39,235 bases of DNA from JAFGMR01 sp964632755 (GTDB taxonomy: Archaea; Halobacteriota; Methanosarcinia; Methanotrichales; Methanotrichaceae): NCBI GenBank assembly GCA_964632755.1, contig CAZWDT010000024.1:1-39235 (forward strand), in the 5' to 3' direction. The notes below the pieces were generated by a model. The model worked only from the letters and a program-made list of their open reading frames with translations, did no database searches and was not told the DNA's origin. Each line of letters begins with the position of its first letter. The stretch's first letter is position 1. The position numbers were made by a program, and so were the translations under genes. This document shows, in pieces, positions 16,346 through 23,955 of this stretch.

Positions 16346-16750
16346 ATGGTGAAGATGCCGGTCGAAGTGAGGGAGACATTGGAGAAACAGAAGCCCGTTC
16401 CGATCGCCACGGCGAGCAAGGATGGCGTCCCTAATGTCGTCTTCGTAGGATTGTTGAAGATCATCGACGACGAGACGCTGTTGATCGCAGACAACTTCTT
16501 CTACAAGACAGCGCACAACCTCGATGAGAACCCCCAGATCTCCGTGCTCTGCTACAGCTCGGAGACCAAGAAGTCCTTCCAGATCAAGGGCCGCGTCGAG
16601 GTGCATAAGTCAGGGGCTGTGCATGATGAGATGGCAATCTGGGTGCACGGGATCAACCCCAAGCTCCCGGCGAAGGCTGCAATCGTCGTCAAGGTGGAAG
16701 CCATCTACAACGCCATGTGGGGGCCGGCCGCAGGAAAGCAGGTGGCCTGA
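16346..16750 (+). CDS. Pyridoxamine 5'-phosphate oxidase-like FMN-binding protein
   Basis: A 134-residue split-barrel flavin-binding protein of the putative PNPOx family. The barrel core is IATASKDGVPNVVFVGLLKI, followed by ADNFFYKTAHNLDENPQISV and SFQIKGRVEVH. Archaeal members are typically small FMN or F420 proteins of unknown substrate, often redox or detoxification enzymes. It is 32 nt downstream of the CbiA/CfbB gene and the upstream DNA carries no clear TATA box, so co-transcription is likely. The specific reaction is unknown. Confidence 0.82.
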   Translation: MVKMPVEVRETLEKQKPVPIATASKDGVPNVVFVGLLKIIDDETLLIADNFFYKTAHNLDENPQISVLCYSSETKKSFQIKGRVEVHKSGAVHDEMAIWVHGINPKLPAKAAIVVKVEAIYNAMWGPAAGKQVA

Positions 16751-16772
16751 ACGGCTCCGGGGCGATGCCAAG

Positions 16773-17282
16773 ATGAGATCGTCGAGCGCGGGCAGCCCCT
16801 CCAGGTTTGCCATCCTCCTCCTAGGCCTGGCCTTGGCCGGATGCATCTCAGAAGGCGATGAGAGGGATTACGCCGTCTACTCGGCCGTGATCGAAGGCCT
16901 AGCCGAGGAGAAGGGGCTCGACGCCGTCACCATCAGGGATTTCACCCATTATCCATCCCATGCGCCGATTCGATCCAACTTCGGCCACGCCTCGCCTCGC
17001 TTGGAGAAGAGCACCCTCGACGATTTCCTCGCAGCAAACGCTGTGGACCGCCCCCTTGAGAGGAGGTTCTCCCTGAAGGGCTCCTATCGCCTGGCAAGCC
17101 CGGGCGACAAGGCCAGGGAGATCCTCGGCCTGTCAGCAGTCGGCTATAGCGAGTCCGGCGACCAGGCGCTGGTCTTCGTGGAGGAGCTGGAGAATTGGGA
17201 TGCGGGACTCGGATATCTCTTCCTGCTCCAGAGGGCGGGGGATACGTGGCAGGTTGTGGGAGAGGAAATGGTGGGGGAGTAG
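16773..17282 (+). CDS. Putative lipoprotein
   Basis: A 169-residue protein that begins with a signal peptide and lipobox-like ILLLGLALAGC, suggesting a diacylglyceryl-modified or archaeol-linked cysteine and attachment outside the membrane. The mature part is rich in Glu and Gly and has no recognised domain; it contains the segments FSLKGSYRLASPGDKAREIL and VFVEELENWDAGLGYLFLLQ. ATG 16773 is the first start after the PNPOx-like gene, 22 nt downstream on the same strand. A longer frame from 16524 is a shadow of the PNPOx gene. Function unknown. Confidence 0.7.
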   Translation: MRSSSAGSPSRFAILLLGLALAGCISEGDERDYAVYSAVIEGLAEEKGLDAVTIRDFTHYPSHAPIRSNFGHASPRLEKSTLDDFLAANAVDRPLERRFSLKGSYRLASPGDKAREILGLSAVGYSESGDQALVFVEELENWDAGLGYLFLLQRAGDTWQVVGEEMVGE

Positions 17283-17351
17283 CCGCAAAATCCAAGATAT
17301 AGCACGCCATATACCATCGTTATGTTTGCCGAGTAGTACATCGCCGCTGCA

Positions 17352-17579
17352 ATGGATCGGGCAACCTATGAGATCATAGACGATCCTGAGCCGTTTTTTG
17401 GGAAGGTCCCCGAGCTGAGAGGAGTTTGGGCGCAGGGAAAGACGCAAGAGGAGTGCAGGGAAGACCTCGTCGGTGTGATCGAAGGCTGGATCGCATTAAG
17501 GCTTCGATTAGGGCTTGCAATACCCCCGATCGGCAGCTATGCGATCGAAGTCCCCAAGGAGCCGAAGGCTGTTTTTTAG
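17352..17579 (+). CDS. Orphan HicB-family antitoxin-like protein
   Basis: A 75-residue HicB fold: YEIIDDPEPFFGKVPELRG (beta strands), VWAQGKTQEECREDLVGVIE (helix) and the C-terminal strand segment RLRLGLAIPPIGSYAIEV. The same IPPIG ending is found in the decayed hicB at 2278-2533. HicB normally pairs with a HicA toxin; I found no HicA reading frame on either side. Stand-alone HicB-like proteins in archaea may act as regulators (inference). ATG 17352. The downstream 400 bp are eroded. Confidence 0.75.
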   Translation: MDRATYEIIDDPEPFFGKVPELRGVWAQGKTQEECREDLVGVIEGWIALRLRLGLAIPPIGSYAIEVPKEPKAVF

Positions 17580-17978
17580 GATCGCTCGCGGGCTCGCGCT
17601 GACGAGGGCTACAGGGGGCGGGATGCATCTCCCCCGCCTCACCCCTGGCCGGAATCCTCCTCGCCTGCAGAAGGACCGCCACTCCCTGATACATCATCAC
17701 ATCATTGGACAGCATCCAGCATAAACCTATGGCCTCCGGCCAGCCAGCGGGGGAGGCGCTCAAAGAGTGTTCATGAGCCGCTGAGGCCTTCCTGGTTGGA
17801 GCATGATGAGATCGAGGGATTCGAGGAGAGGTACGATCGGATAATCCAGGCGGCAGGGGGAGCTATGCTGAAGAGTTTCGATATGGATTAGATTTCCGTC
17901 AAGATATCGTATTCTGATTCCATGCCGTGGAGCATCCAATAGGTGGGGCGGGAAGGAGGCCGCCTCAGCTCCAGGCCT
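17580..17978 (+). other. Eroded stretch without an intact gene
   Basis: The 399 bp between the orphan HicB and CbiO hold no convincing intact gene. Two coding-like fragments appear in different frames: YIITSLDSIQHKPMASGQPA (about 17688-17747) and, after a frame change, a segment ending SWLEHDEIEGFEERYDRI and KSFDMD, stop at 17891. They look like one decayed gene. The frame that reads the second fragment is open from the HicB TAG at 17577-17579. I recognise no family. Confidence 0.4.
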
Positions 17979-18806
17979 TCAATGATTGTTCTCCGGATGA
18001 TGGCCCGGATGGGGATGGATGTGGGTATGCAGTTGGCGGCCGTGGCGATGGGCATGCTCGTGAATGAGGTTTGCCGAGAGAAGGAGGTCCCGGTCCTGGA
18101 TGACTTCAGAAGATGTGCGATCCGCCTTTATCCTATGGTCCTCCCCCACGACGATGGCCCTTTGGCTGATGTGCTCGACCGTCTCGAGGTCATGGGTGGC
18201 AACGATTATCGTCTTTCCAGCATCGCCCAGCTCCTGGATCAGCTCTATCAGCCAGAGCTGGGTTCGAGGGTCTAGCCCGGCTGTGGGCTCGTCGAGAAGC
18301 AGAACCTGCGGGTTGGTGGAGAGCGCCGAGGCGATTGAGACCTTCTTCTTCTCGCCACCGCTCAGGGTATGCGGCGCCCTCGCGGAGAGCTTGGCGATTC
18401 CCATCATCTCCATCAGCTCCTCCGCCCTTCTGCCGACATCCTCCTCGCGCATCCCCAGCTGAAGGGGACCAAAGGCTATCTCCTCGAGAACGGTCGAGGA
18501 GAATAGCTGCACGTCGGAGTTCTGGAAGACGAAGGCCACCTTTCTTCGAAACTCCTCCCTGAAGGCATCCTCCAAGAGCGAGTCGAAGACCTCCTCTTCC
18601 ACAAGCCGACCGAATGCATAGAAGCGGCCAGATGTTGGGTAGATCAGGGCGTCGAGGAGCGATAACAGCGTGGACTTCCCCGAGCCGTTGGTCCCGATGA
18701 GGCAGACCTGCTCTCCCTGTTCGATCTTTAGGTTGATTTCCACTAGGGCGGGAAACCTGGCGAGGTAGGTGTAGGAGACGTCCTGTAGCTCGAAGATGGT
18801 GCTCAT
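17979..18806 (-). CDS. cbiO: Cobalt/nickel ECF transporter ATPase (CbiO)
   Basis: ABC ATPase of 275 residues that powers import through an ECF transporter. Walker A is GTNGSGKST, Q-loop FQNSDVQLFS, signature LSGGEKKKV, Walker B VLLLDEPTAG, and the switch His is in VATHDLETV. The C-terminus (about the last 27 residues) is strongly His-rich, HEHAHRHGRQLHTHIHPHPG and more, as in metal-binding tails. With CbiQ 6 nt upstream on the same strand it forms the energising module. A His-rich tail supports Ni or Co handling. No CbiM/CbiN substrate-binding components are seen next to them. Confidence 0.92.
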   Translation of the reverse strand: MSTIFELQDVSYTYLARFPALVEINLKIEQGEQVCLIGTNGSGKSTLLSLLDALIYPTSGRFYAFGRLVEEEVFDSLLEDAFREEFRRKVAFVFQNSDVQLFSSTVLEEIAFGPLQLGMREEDVGRRAEELMEMMGIAKLSARAPHTLSGGEKKKVSIASALSTNPQVLLLDEPTAGLDPRTQLWLIELIQELGDAGKTIIVATHDLETVEHISQRAIVVGEDHRIKADRTSSEVIQDRDLLLSANLIHEHAHRHGRQLHTHIHPHPGHHPENNH

Positions 18807-18812
18807 TGGTTA

Positions 18813-19754
18813 TCAGATCCGGATGTAGTCGAATGAGATGAGGGTCAACGCCAACGAGAGGGAGAGGAATGCGGCTGTTGCCAGGTAATCGCGCATCCTC
18901 AGATGATAATCGTGCAGTATCACGACCTCGCCGTTGAAGCCGCGCGAGACCATTGCCATGTGGACCTTCTCGCTCAAGTCAAGGGATTTGACGAGCATAT
19001 AGCCTATTCGGCCGCCGACCCATCTCTGCTCATCGAGGACGCTAAGGCCTTTGATGCTTCGGCTCCTCTTTGCAATGTGGAGGTCCCTTATCATATCCAT
19101 GAAGAGGAAGATGTAGCGGTAGGCCATCGATGTCGTAAGGACATAGACCTTTGGCACCCCAAGCGAGCGCAAGGACTTGAAGAGGAGGGCCTGGGGGGTG
19201 GTGAGGAAGAGGAGCACCACGGCAGAGACGGCGGTTGCCACCCTCAGGGTGAAGAGGGTGGCAGTCTTTGCGCCCTGCACGGTGATGTATATTGCCTCCG
19301 GCAGATGGAAGGGTCCGAGGGTTGCGCCATCACCGAGATCTGCGATATGAATCAATGGGTCTCCAGGCAGGAAGACGTTGAAGAGGATGGGCACTACGAT
19401 CACGCCAGCGAATAGGGGGACGAAGAGCCACACGCGCTTGATGAAGAATGCGATCTCTATCCTGCTCATGAATGCCAGAAGGAGGATCAGTCCATAGACT
19501 ACGGCAAGGACTGCGAGATCCCTGCTGATGCTCACAGCGAAGACCAAGGTAAGTATGGATATCAGCTTCGCTCTCGCGTCGAGCCCTTGGAGCAGGCCAT
19601 CCCTCTTCGCGTACCCTTCGTTCATCATGGCCTCCTGAAAGAAGGCCAGTATCCCGTCGAGCGTCTTCTTGACGAAGGCCGAGCTACCCTTTCGCCGACG
19701 GGAAGGGGTAGAGTCCGCCGCCTCGTCCATGACCTTCATCCAAGGGGGGATCAT
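18813..19754 (-). CDS. cbiQ: Cobalt/nickel ECF transporter transmembrane protein (CbiQ)
   Basis: A 313-residue membrane protein with about six hydrophobic segments. It is the coupling component that links the ATPase to the substrate-binding CbiM or NikM. Two Ala-Arg-Gly-type coupling segments are expected; MAMVSRGFNG near the C-terminus and SRSIKGLSVL earlier fit these. The start at ATG 19754 has GGGAG upstream, and a TATA-like CCCTATATAC lies further upstream. About 50 N-terminal residues are charged and probably cytoplasmic. The family is long and variable at the N-terminus. Confidence 0.88.
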   Translation of the reverse strand: MIPPWMKVMDEAADSTPSRRRKGSSAFVKKTLDGILAFFQEAMMNEGYAKRDGLLQGLDARAKLISILTLVFAVSISRDLAVLAVVYGLILLLAFMSRIEIAFFIKRVWLFVPLFAGVIVVPILFNVFLPGDPLIHIADLGDGATLGPFHLPEAIYITVQGAKTATLFTLRVATAVSAVVLLFLTTPQALLFKSLRSLGVPKVYVLTTSMAYRYIFLFMDMIRDLHIAKRSRSIKGLSVLDEQRWVGGRIGYMLVKSLDLSEKVHMAMVSRGFNGEVVILHDYHLRMRDYLATAAFLSLSLALTLISFDYIRI

Positions 19755-20002
19755 GTAGCTCCCATAGAGATGCGATGCGGGGTCATCGTCTCAGCAGATA
19801 GCCATCATCCGTATATAGGGTTTTACCTTCGCTTGTAAATCCTCACACCCCTCAGCCGTTTCTCCCGCTACCCATGAAAGGGGAAGGAGCAACGTCAAAA
19901 GTATCGATAAAAAGAATGCCCTGATCGAAGGAAAAGCTTAGGTGAGAGAGGATCCGACCAGCAAGCCCTGGGCCCAGGCCGGATGTACCCCCCCTCTTCC
20001 GC

Positions 20003-20119
20003 TCAGCTCCCACCGATGAGGCTAATCACCAGATAGGCGAGGACAGACCCCACCACGAAGACAACGGCAAAGGCGCCGAATATCATCGAATCCGCAACTA
20101 CGAACTCAGCACCGATCAT
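20003..20119 (-). CDS. 38-residue single-helix membrane peptide
   Basis: A short frame from ATG 20119 to TGA 20005 encodes MIGAEFVVADSMIFGAFAVV followed by FVVGSVLAYLVISLIGGS, one hydrophobic helix with almost no charge. A GTGAGATGAT ribosome site overlaps the end of uspA, whose stop is 4 nt before the ATG, so the two are translationally coupled. It is not a known family to me. Coupled to UspA, it may anchor or sense at the membrane (inference). Confidence 0.6.
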   Translation of the reverse strand: MIGAEFVVADSMIFGAFAVVFVVGSVLAYLVISLIGGS

Positions 20120-20123
20120 AATA

Positions 20124-20555
20124 TCATCTCACTACGAGCACTGGGACAGCGGCCCAGTAAAGTACTTTCTGCACTACGCTTCCAATGAGCAGCTTGGATA
20201 CGCCGCTCTCACCATGGCTGCCCATGACTATGCATTCTATCTTCTGGGTGCTGGCAACATCGATTACCACGTTGGCCGGAGCGCCTTGCCTGACCATGGT
20301 CTCCACAGCGACCCCTGCCTGTTCGCCCAGCTTCTTTACCTCGGCCACAGCCTTCTCGCCTGCCGCCTTGAGCTTTGCCTCGACCTCTTTCTTATCGGAG
20401 CCGAGCTGCCTGACTGCGCTTGCAATCACGATCTCGTTCAGGACATAGAGCGCGACGACATCCGCGCCCAGAGCCTTCGCCAGATCGATGCCCTCTTTGG
20501 CAGCAAAGTTCGATTTCTCTGAGCCATCAGTGGCGATCAAAATCCGCTTGTACAT
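20124..20555 (-). CDS. Universal stress protein (UspA family)
   Basis: A 143-residue UspA-domain protein. The fold's first strand is RILIATDGSEKS. The ATP-binding loop near the C-terminus is IVMGSHGESGVSKLLIGSV, ending PVLVVR. Presence of the G-2x-G-9x-G(S/T) type motif suggests ATP binding. I prefer ATG 20555 (MYKRILIATDG) with GGTGGGAT upstream to the longer frame from 20582, and a TATA-like element TATTTATA lies at about 20592-20600 on this strand. Stress-related in general; the precise role varies. Coupled to the 38-residue membrane peptide. Confidence 0.88.
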   Translation of the reverse strand: MYKRILIATDGSEKSNFAAKEGIDLAKALGADVVALYVLNEIVIASAVRQLGSDKKEVEAKLKAAGEKAVAEVKKLGEQAGVAVETMVRQGAPANVVIDVASTQKIECIVMGSHGESGVSKLLIGSVVQKVLYWAAVPVLVVR

Positions 20556-20601
20556 CCTATCCCACCTTTGGAGGTCTATCACGATGACTTGGTATAAATA
20601 G

Positions 20602-20991
20602 CTATCTTCCGCATTCTAGCATCCGCAAGGCCAATAGTGCGGCGTTTTCCCCGGCATCTATGCCCACGCAGGCAACTGGAACTCCCGGCGGCATCTGCGC
20701 GATGGAGAGGAGGGCATCGAGTCCCATGAGCTTGCCTGAAACCGGGACCCCGATGACCGGCCGCTTCGTCCTGGATGCGATCACCCCGGGTAGGGCGGCG
20801 GCAAGTCCAGCTATGGCAATGAATATCCTGGCCTCGGCTTCCTCAATATACCTATCCAGCTCAACTGGATTCCTGTGGGCCGAGAGCACCCTGTGCTCAT
20901 GGCTGACCCCGGCCTCATCGAGCCTGGCCAGGACCTTCTCTACGATTCCTCGATCCGATTCGGATCCCGAAATAACTGCTACATCTGGCAT
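20602..20991 (-). CDS. purE: N5-carboxyaminoimidazole ribonucleotide mutase / AIR carboxylase (PurE)
   Basis: A 129-residue PurE that makes CAIR in purine synthesis. The substrate loop ISGSESDRGIVEKVLARLDE and the catalytic-His motif SAHRNPVELDRYI are present, as are VIAIAG-like and SGKLMGLDALLSIAQMPPGV segments. Whether it is class I (mutase, needs PurK) or class II (direct carboxylase) is not decided. It overlaps the upstream chorismate mutase by 13 nt on the same strand, so they are in one operon. Confidence 0.92.
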   Translation of the reverse strand: MPDVAVISGSESDRGIVEKVLARLDEAGVSHEHRVLSAHRNPVELDRYIEEAEARIFIAIAGLAAALPGVIASRTKRPVIGVPVSGKLMGLDALLSIAQMPPGVPVACVGIDAGENAALLALRMLECGR

Positions 20992-21287
20992 GGACTATTC
21001 CCCTGATCCCCTTTGCGATCCCCCAGAAGCTCCTGCTGTCTCTCCCGGCTCATCCTTATGAGGATGTTAAATATCTCCCTCACAGCCCCTGGATCGATAT
21101 CCCTGTATATGGCAAGATCAGCCGCCCGATCCAACACCTTCTCCTCCTGCTCCGGGTCACAGATGGCTATGCTTTGAGAGATCTTGGCCTCGAGGATAAG
21201 GCCTGCCAGGCAGAGCCGCTTCTCGATCAGGCCAACGATCAACTCGTCGATCTCCTTGACCTCCCTGCGATGATCTGCCAGCTCCAC
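20979..21287 (-). CDS. aroQ: Chorismate mutase (AroQ type)
   Basis: A 102-residue AroQ-fold protein predicted to convert chorismate to prephenate on the Phe/Tyr branch. The N-terminal helix DHRREVKEIDELIVGLIEKR and the later AKISQSIAI and EIFNILIRMSRERQQELL fit the small archaeal chorismate mutases: three helices with the usual Arg, Lys and Glu active-site residues. It is 10 nt downstream of the archaeal shikimate kinase and overlaps PurE at its end, so it belongs to an aromatic amino acid operon. Confidence 0.85.
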   Translation of the reverse strand: MELADHRREVKEIDELIVGLIEKRLCLAGLILEAKISQSIAICDPEQEEKVLDRAADLAIYRDIDPGAVREIFNILIRMSRERQQELLGDRKGDQGNSPCQM

Positions 21288-21297
21288 AAAAACCCCT

Positions 21298-22134
21298 CTA
21301 CTCTGAGTCTGCCCCCTGGTTATTCACACGAGTCCTTATCACCCTTCCGCCCAATACCTCCCAAGCGCTCTCCAAACGATCGCAGTCGCCATCCAGGAGG
21401 GCGGCGTAGGATGGGCCGGTGCCGGAGAGGCTCGCTCCCCTCGCCCCTGCCTCCAGTGCGATGAGGATGGGCTCGGGAGAACGCCCAAGTGCACTGCAGT
21501 AGATCAGGCCGTTCAGCGTCATGGCCCGGCCGTAATCGCCCTTCATTGCGAGGTCATAGGCAACGTCGGCGAGCGGAGCAATGAGCCTCGAGCGAAGAAC
21601 GTCGGTCTCGCTTGAGAAGATCTTCTCGGGGGGCACGAGCAGGAGCACCTCGGCATCCATCGTCTCCCTCTTTAAGAGGGCCATCCGACGGTTATCGGTA
21701 ACCACAACCCCTCCGAGCATCGAAGCGCAGGCGTCGTCGAAGGCCCCGGTGATGGTGACCCCCGCCCATCTGGCAGCCTCGACCCCTAGCCTGGTGGCCT
21801 CCAGCGGATCCATGCTCTCCCCCAATGCATCGAGCGTTGCAAGCACGGTCGCATTGGCAGCAGCGCTGCTGCTCTTGAGACCGCTCGCGAGTGGTATCTC
21901 GCTTCTGGTGCGCACAACCCCACCGCACTCCTGGCCGAAATGCTCCAGGACAAGCTCTGCCGATCTCTCGATCAGACGCGTATCCACTCCAGGAAGATCG
22001 CCCTTCACCCGGCCGCCCACCCCGAGCTCCACCTCGGCCCAGGTGCGAAGATCGATTCCCATAGCCGATCCTTTCCAGGTGGCGACGGCATTGAGGATCG
22101 TCGCCCCCCCTAGTGCACTTGCCCTTCCTTTCAA
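21298..22134 (-). CDS. aroK: Archaeal shikimate kinase (GHMP family)
   Basis: A 278-residue GHMP kinase that phosphorylates shikimate; it is the archaeal non-homologous replacement of bacterial AroK. The ATP-binding loop is PLASGLKSSSAAANATVLAT. Later motifs are GAFDDACASMLGG and the C-terminal ASLSGTGPSYAA loop. The start is TTG 22134: translated from there it begins (M)KGRASALGG, matching known family members (EGKAYALASG), with AGGGTGGG upstream. An ATG at 22167 would lie inside the upstream gene. It precedes chorismate mutase by 10 nt. It is 13 nt after a nuclease-like gene, so transcription is likely shared. Confidence 0.92.
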   Translation of the reverse strand: MKGRASALGGATILNAVATWKGSAMGIDLRTWAEVELGVGGRVKGDLPGVDTRLIERSAELVLEHFGQECGGVVRTRSEIPLASGLKSSSAAANATVLATLDALGESMDPLEATRLGVEAARWAGVTITGAFDDACASMLGGVVVTDNRRMALLKRETMDAEVLLLVPPEKIFSSETDVLRSRLIAPLADVAYDLAMKGDYGRAMTLNGLIYCSALGRSPEPILIALEAGARGASLSGTGPSYAALLDGDCDRLESAWEVLGGRVIRTRVNNQGADSE

Positions 22135-22147
22135 ACTTGCCCACCCT

Positions 22148-22672
22148 TCAAGAGAGCTCCATCTCAATTATCGCCTTCAGCTTCTCTAGCTCCGCGACCA
22201 CATCATCCCGGCCCTCTCGAGCGAACCTCGCCACCATCTTCTCCATGTAGTCGAGTTCGGTGATGGTGGAGGCGAAGTTGGGCTGGTAGTTGCCAAGCAA
22301 ATGCAACGGTATGACATCGTATCCGCCCTTTGCTGTGGTCTCCTCCAGGCCCTTGACCACCACTACAAAGGCGTACTTCCTATAGCCCAGGCCACGGGCG
22401 ATGTTCTTTGCATAGCCTCCCATCTGCTGGGTCCGCCTGGTGCTCAGGCCTTTGTATGCCGCTTTGGAGTCCTTGTACTCGGCGAACATAACCGAGTCGT
22501 CGCTCCAGAGTATGGCATCGTACTCCACTATGGCCATGCCGTTCCTCTGAGCCACCACATTGAAGAGAACGCCGCGACACCAATTTATGTTCAGGTGAAG
22601 CCTGAAGTCCACCTCGGTGATGGGCGCTTCCCTTGGTTTGAGCACATAGGGATCGCTGGATAGCTCGATCAT
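22148..22672 (-). CDS. Predicted PD-(D/E)XK-like nuclease, uncharacterised
   Basis: A 174-residue protein with no family that I recognise. Its centre shows a restriction-enzyme-like pattern: E50-x-D52 in AIVEYDAILW, then E65-x-K67 in VMFAEYKDSK, with a Gln-rich helix (TRRTQQMGGYAKNIARGLGY) and a hydrophobic strand (KYAFVVVVKG) after it. That order (D, E-x-K, helix with Q) is the core of PD-(D/E)XK phosphodiesterases. It is the first gene before shikimate kinase, 13 nt apart. Activity and target are inference; another explanation is an inactive nucleic-acid-binding relative. The start at ATG 22672 looks usable. Confidence 0.6.
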   Translation of the reverse strand: MIELSSDPYVLKPREAPITEVDFRLHLNINWCRGVLFNVVAQRNGMAIVEYDAILWSDDSVMFAEYKDSKAAYKGLSTRRTQQMGGYAKNIARGLGYRKYAFVVVVKGLEETTAKGGYDVIPLHLLGNYQPNFASTITELDYMEKMVARFAREGRDDVVAELEKLKAIIEMELS

Positions 22673-22712
22673 GTCTCCTAAATTCTCCCACCTTTATTTA
22701 ACCTTGAGGGGA

Positions 22713-23873
22713 TCAGCCGCTCATCATCCGACGAATAAGGCCGATGGGGAGGCCGGGCATGATCGAGGCGACGCTCAGGCCGGCAGAGATCGCCTTCTGG
22801 AGCTGGCCGCCGCCCGCCAGCAGATTCCTTCCGGCGAGTCCTCGAATCAGGCGGTCAATCTCGGCGTCGCTCATCGATCGAAGCATCTCCAGAGAGGCCC
22901 TCCCCAAGCGATACTCCATTCCAAACTCGGCCCACCACTTCTTCTCGTACGCCCTGAGGGAGACGAGGGAGATGTCCCCGGACTCGACTGCCTTGGCGCC
23001 CACTGACCCACAGATCTCCCCCGCCCTCATCGAGTAGGCAAGGCCGCTTTGCCCTGCCGCGCCGCCTGTCACCATCATGGCATTGCCTGCGATCTCCCCG
23101 GGCAATGTCGCAATGGGGTCGCCCCCCATGCTGACCGAGATCACCTTTGGACATTCGACCTCGCCATAGCGTTCTGCCTTGTACTTCTGAAAATGGCGGA
23201 GATATCGGCGAAAGAAGGGCTGGACCTGCCGGCCGTATCCCCTCACAAAGACGCCCAGCGTGGCAATATCGCCACCGCCAGGGGAGAACGTGGCCTTCCA
23301 GCCAGGGGAGATGCTGCCAACCCAGTACTCGAAGTACTCCTCATCTCCAAGGCCCGGCCACTCCACGGTGGCCTCGAAGGCCCAAGCTATGTCCTCCGGG
23401 TGGCGCATGGGGGAGAGCCCGGCCCCTCGCGCAATTGTTGCATCCACGCCGGATGCATCGATGACGAGCCCGGGCCCAAGCTCCCCATCCGTTGTATTGA
23501 GATATCTGAGCCCTCCCTCGAGCCGGGAGCCGACAGCCTCGCATCGCAGTTGCGTCACGCCAGAGTCGCGGGCCTTTCGAAGCATATGCCCGTCGAGGCC
23601 TTCTCGATCGAGGAAGTAGCCTGGTGTATCGACGCATATGCTGCATCCTCTTGGCGAGATGATCCTCATCCCCTTAAGGCGATGTCTAATATGGCTTTTA
23701 TACGCAACATCATTCATTCGACTGGCCATGCCCTCGAATAGGGTGTTTGCCGGATGGTTGAACCTCCCTAGATCCCTATCGATGAGAATGGTATTCGCCC
23801 CTGCCCTGGCCGCGGCCGTCGCGGCAGAGATACCAGCAGGCGAGGAGCCCACCACCAGCACGTCTCCCTTCAT
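22713..23873 (-). CDS. FAD-dependent geranylgeranyl reductase-like protein
   Basis: A 386-residue flavoprotein of the geranylgeranyl reductase/GGR family. It has the Rossmann FAD motif VLVVGSSPAGISAATAAARA at the N-terminus, a second motif VIDASGVDATIAR in the middle, and the PLGxxGPxAxxGxG-type ending modified to MVTGGAAGQSGLAYSMRAGE. Such enzymes saturate the isoprenoid chains of archaeal lipids, or reduce other prenyl groups. It is a single gene. Paralogues are common in methanogens, so it may not be the main lipid reductase. Confidence 0.8.
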   Translation of the reverse strand: MKGDVLVVGSSPAGISAATAAARAGANTILIDRDLGRFNHPANTLFEGMASRMNDVAYKSHIRHRLKGMRIISPRGCSICVDTPGYFLDREGLDGHMLRKARDSGVTQLRCEAVGSRLEGGLRYLNTTDGELGPGLVIDASGVDATIARGAGLSPMRHPEDIAWAFEATVEWPGLGDEEYFEYWVGSISPGWKATFSPGGGDIATLGVFVRGYGRQVQPFFRRYLRHFQKYKAERYGEVECPKVISVSMGGDPIATLPGEIAGNAMMVTGGAAGQSGLAYSMRAGEICGSVGAKAVESGDISLVSLRAYEKKWWAEFGMEYRLGRASLEMLRSMSDAEIDRLIRGLAGRNLLAGGGQLQKAISAGLSVASIMPGLPIGLIRRMMSG

Positions 23874-23955
23874 GAGTCGATCATTGGCAGGAGAATGAGA
23901 TTAACCTTACTGAAAAGAGATAAGCTCCCCTTCCAAGAGGAGGGGAAAGGAAGGA

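Noticed and set aside
17580..17750. HicA toxin after the orphan HicB
   Set aside because: All three frames were translated; none shows a HicA-like start (KLxPVxxxxLxRxLxxLGF) or the GKHxYM-like segment.
19755..20002. Cobalamin riboswitch before cbiQ-cbiO
   Set aside because: The 250 bp upstream show only a TATA-like element; I could not find the conserved B12-box pattern.
22135..22167. ATG 22167 as the start of shikimate kinase
   Set aside because: The added residues overlap the upstream gene, while TTG 22134 has an AGGGTGGG site and gives an N-terminus matching the family.
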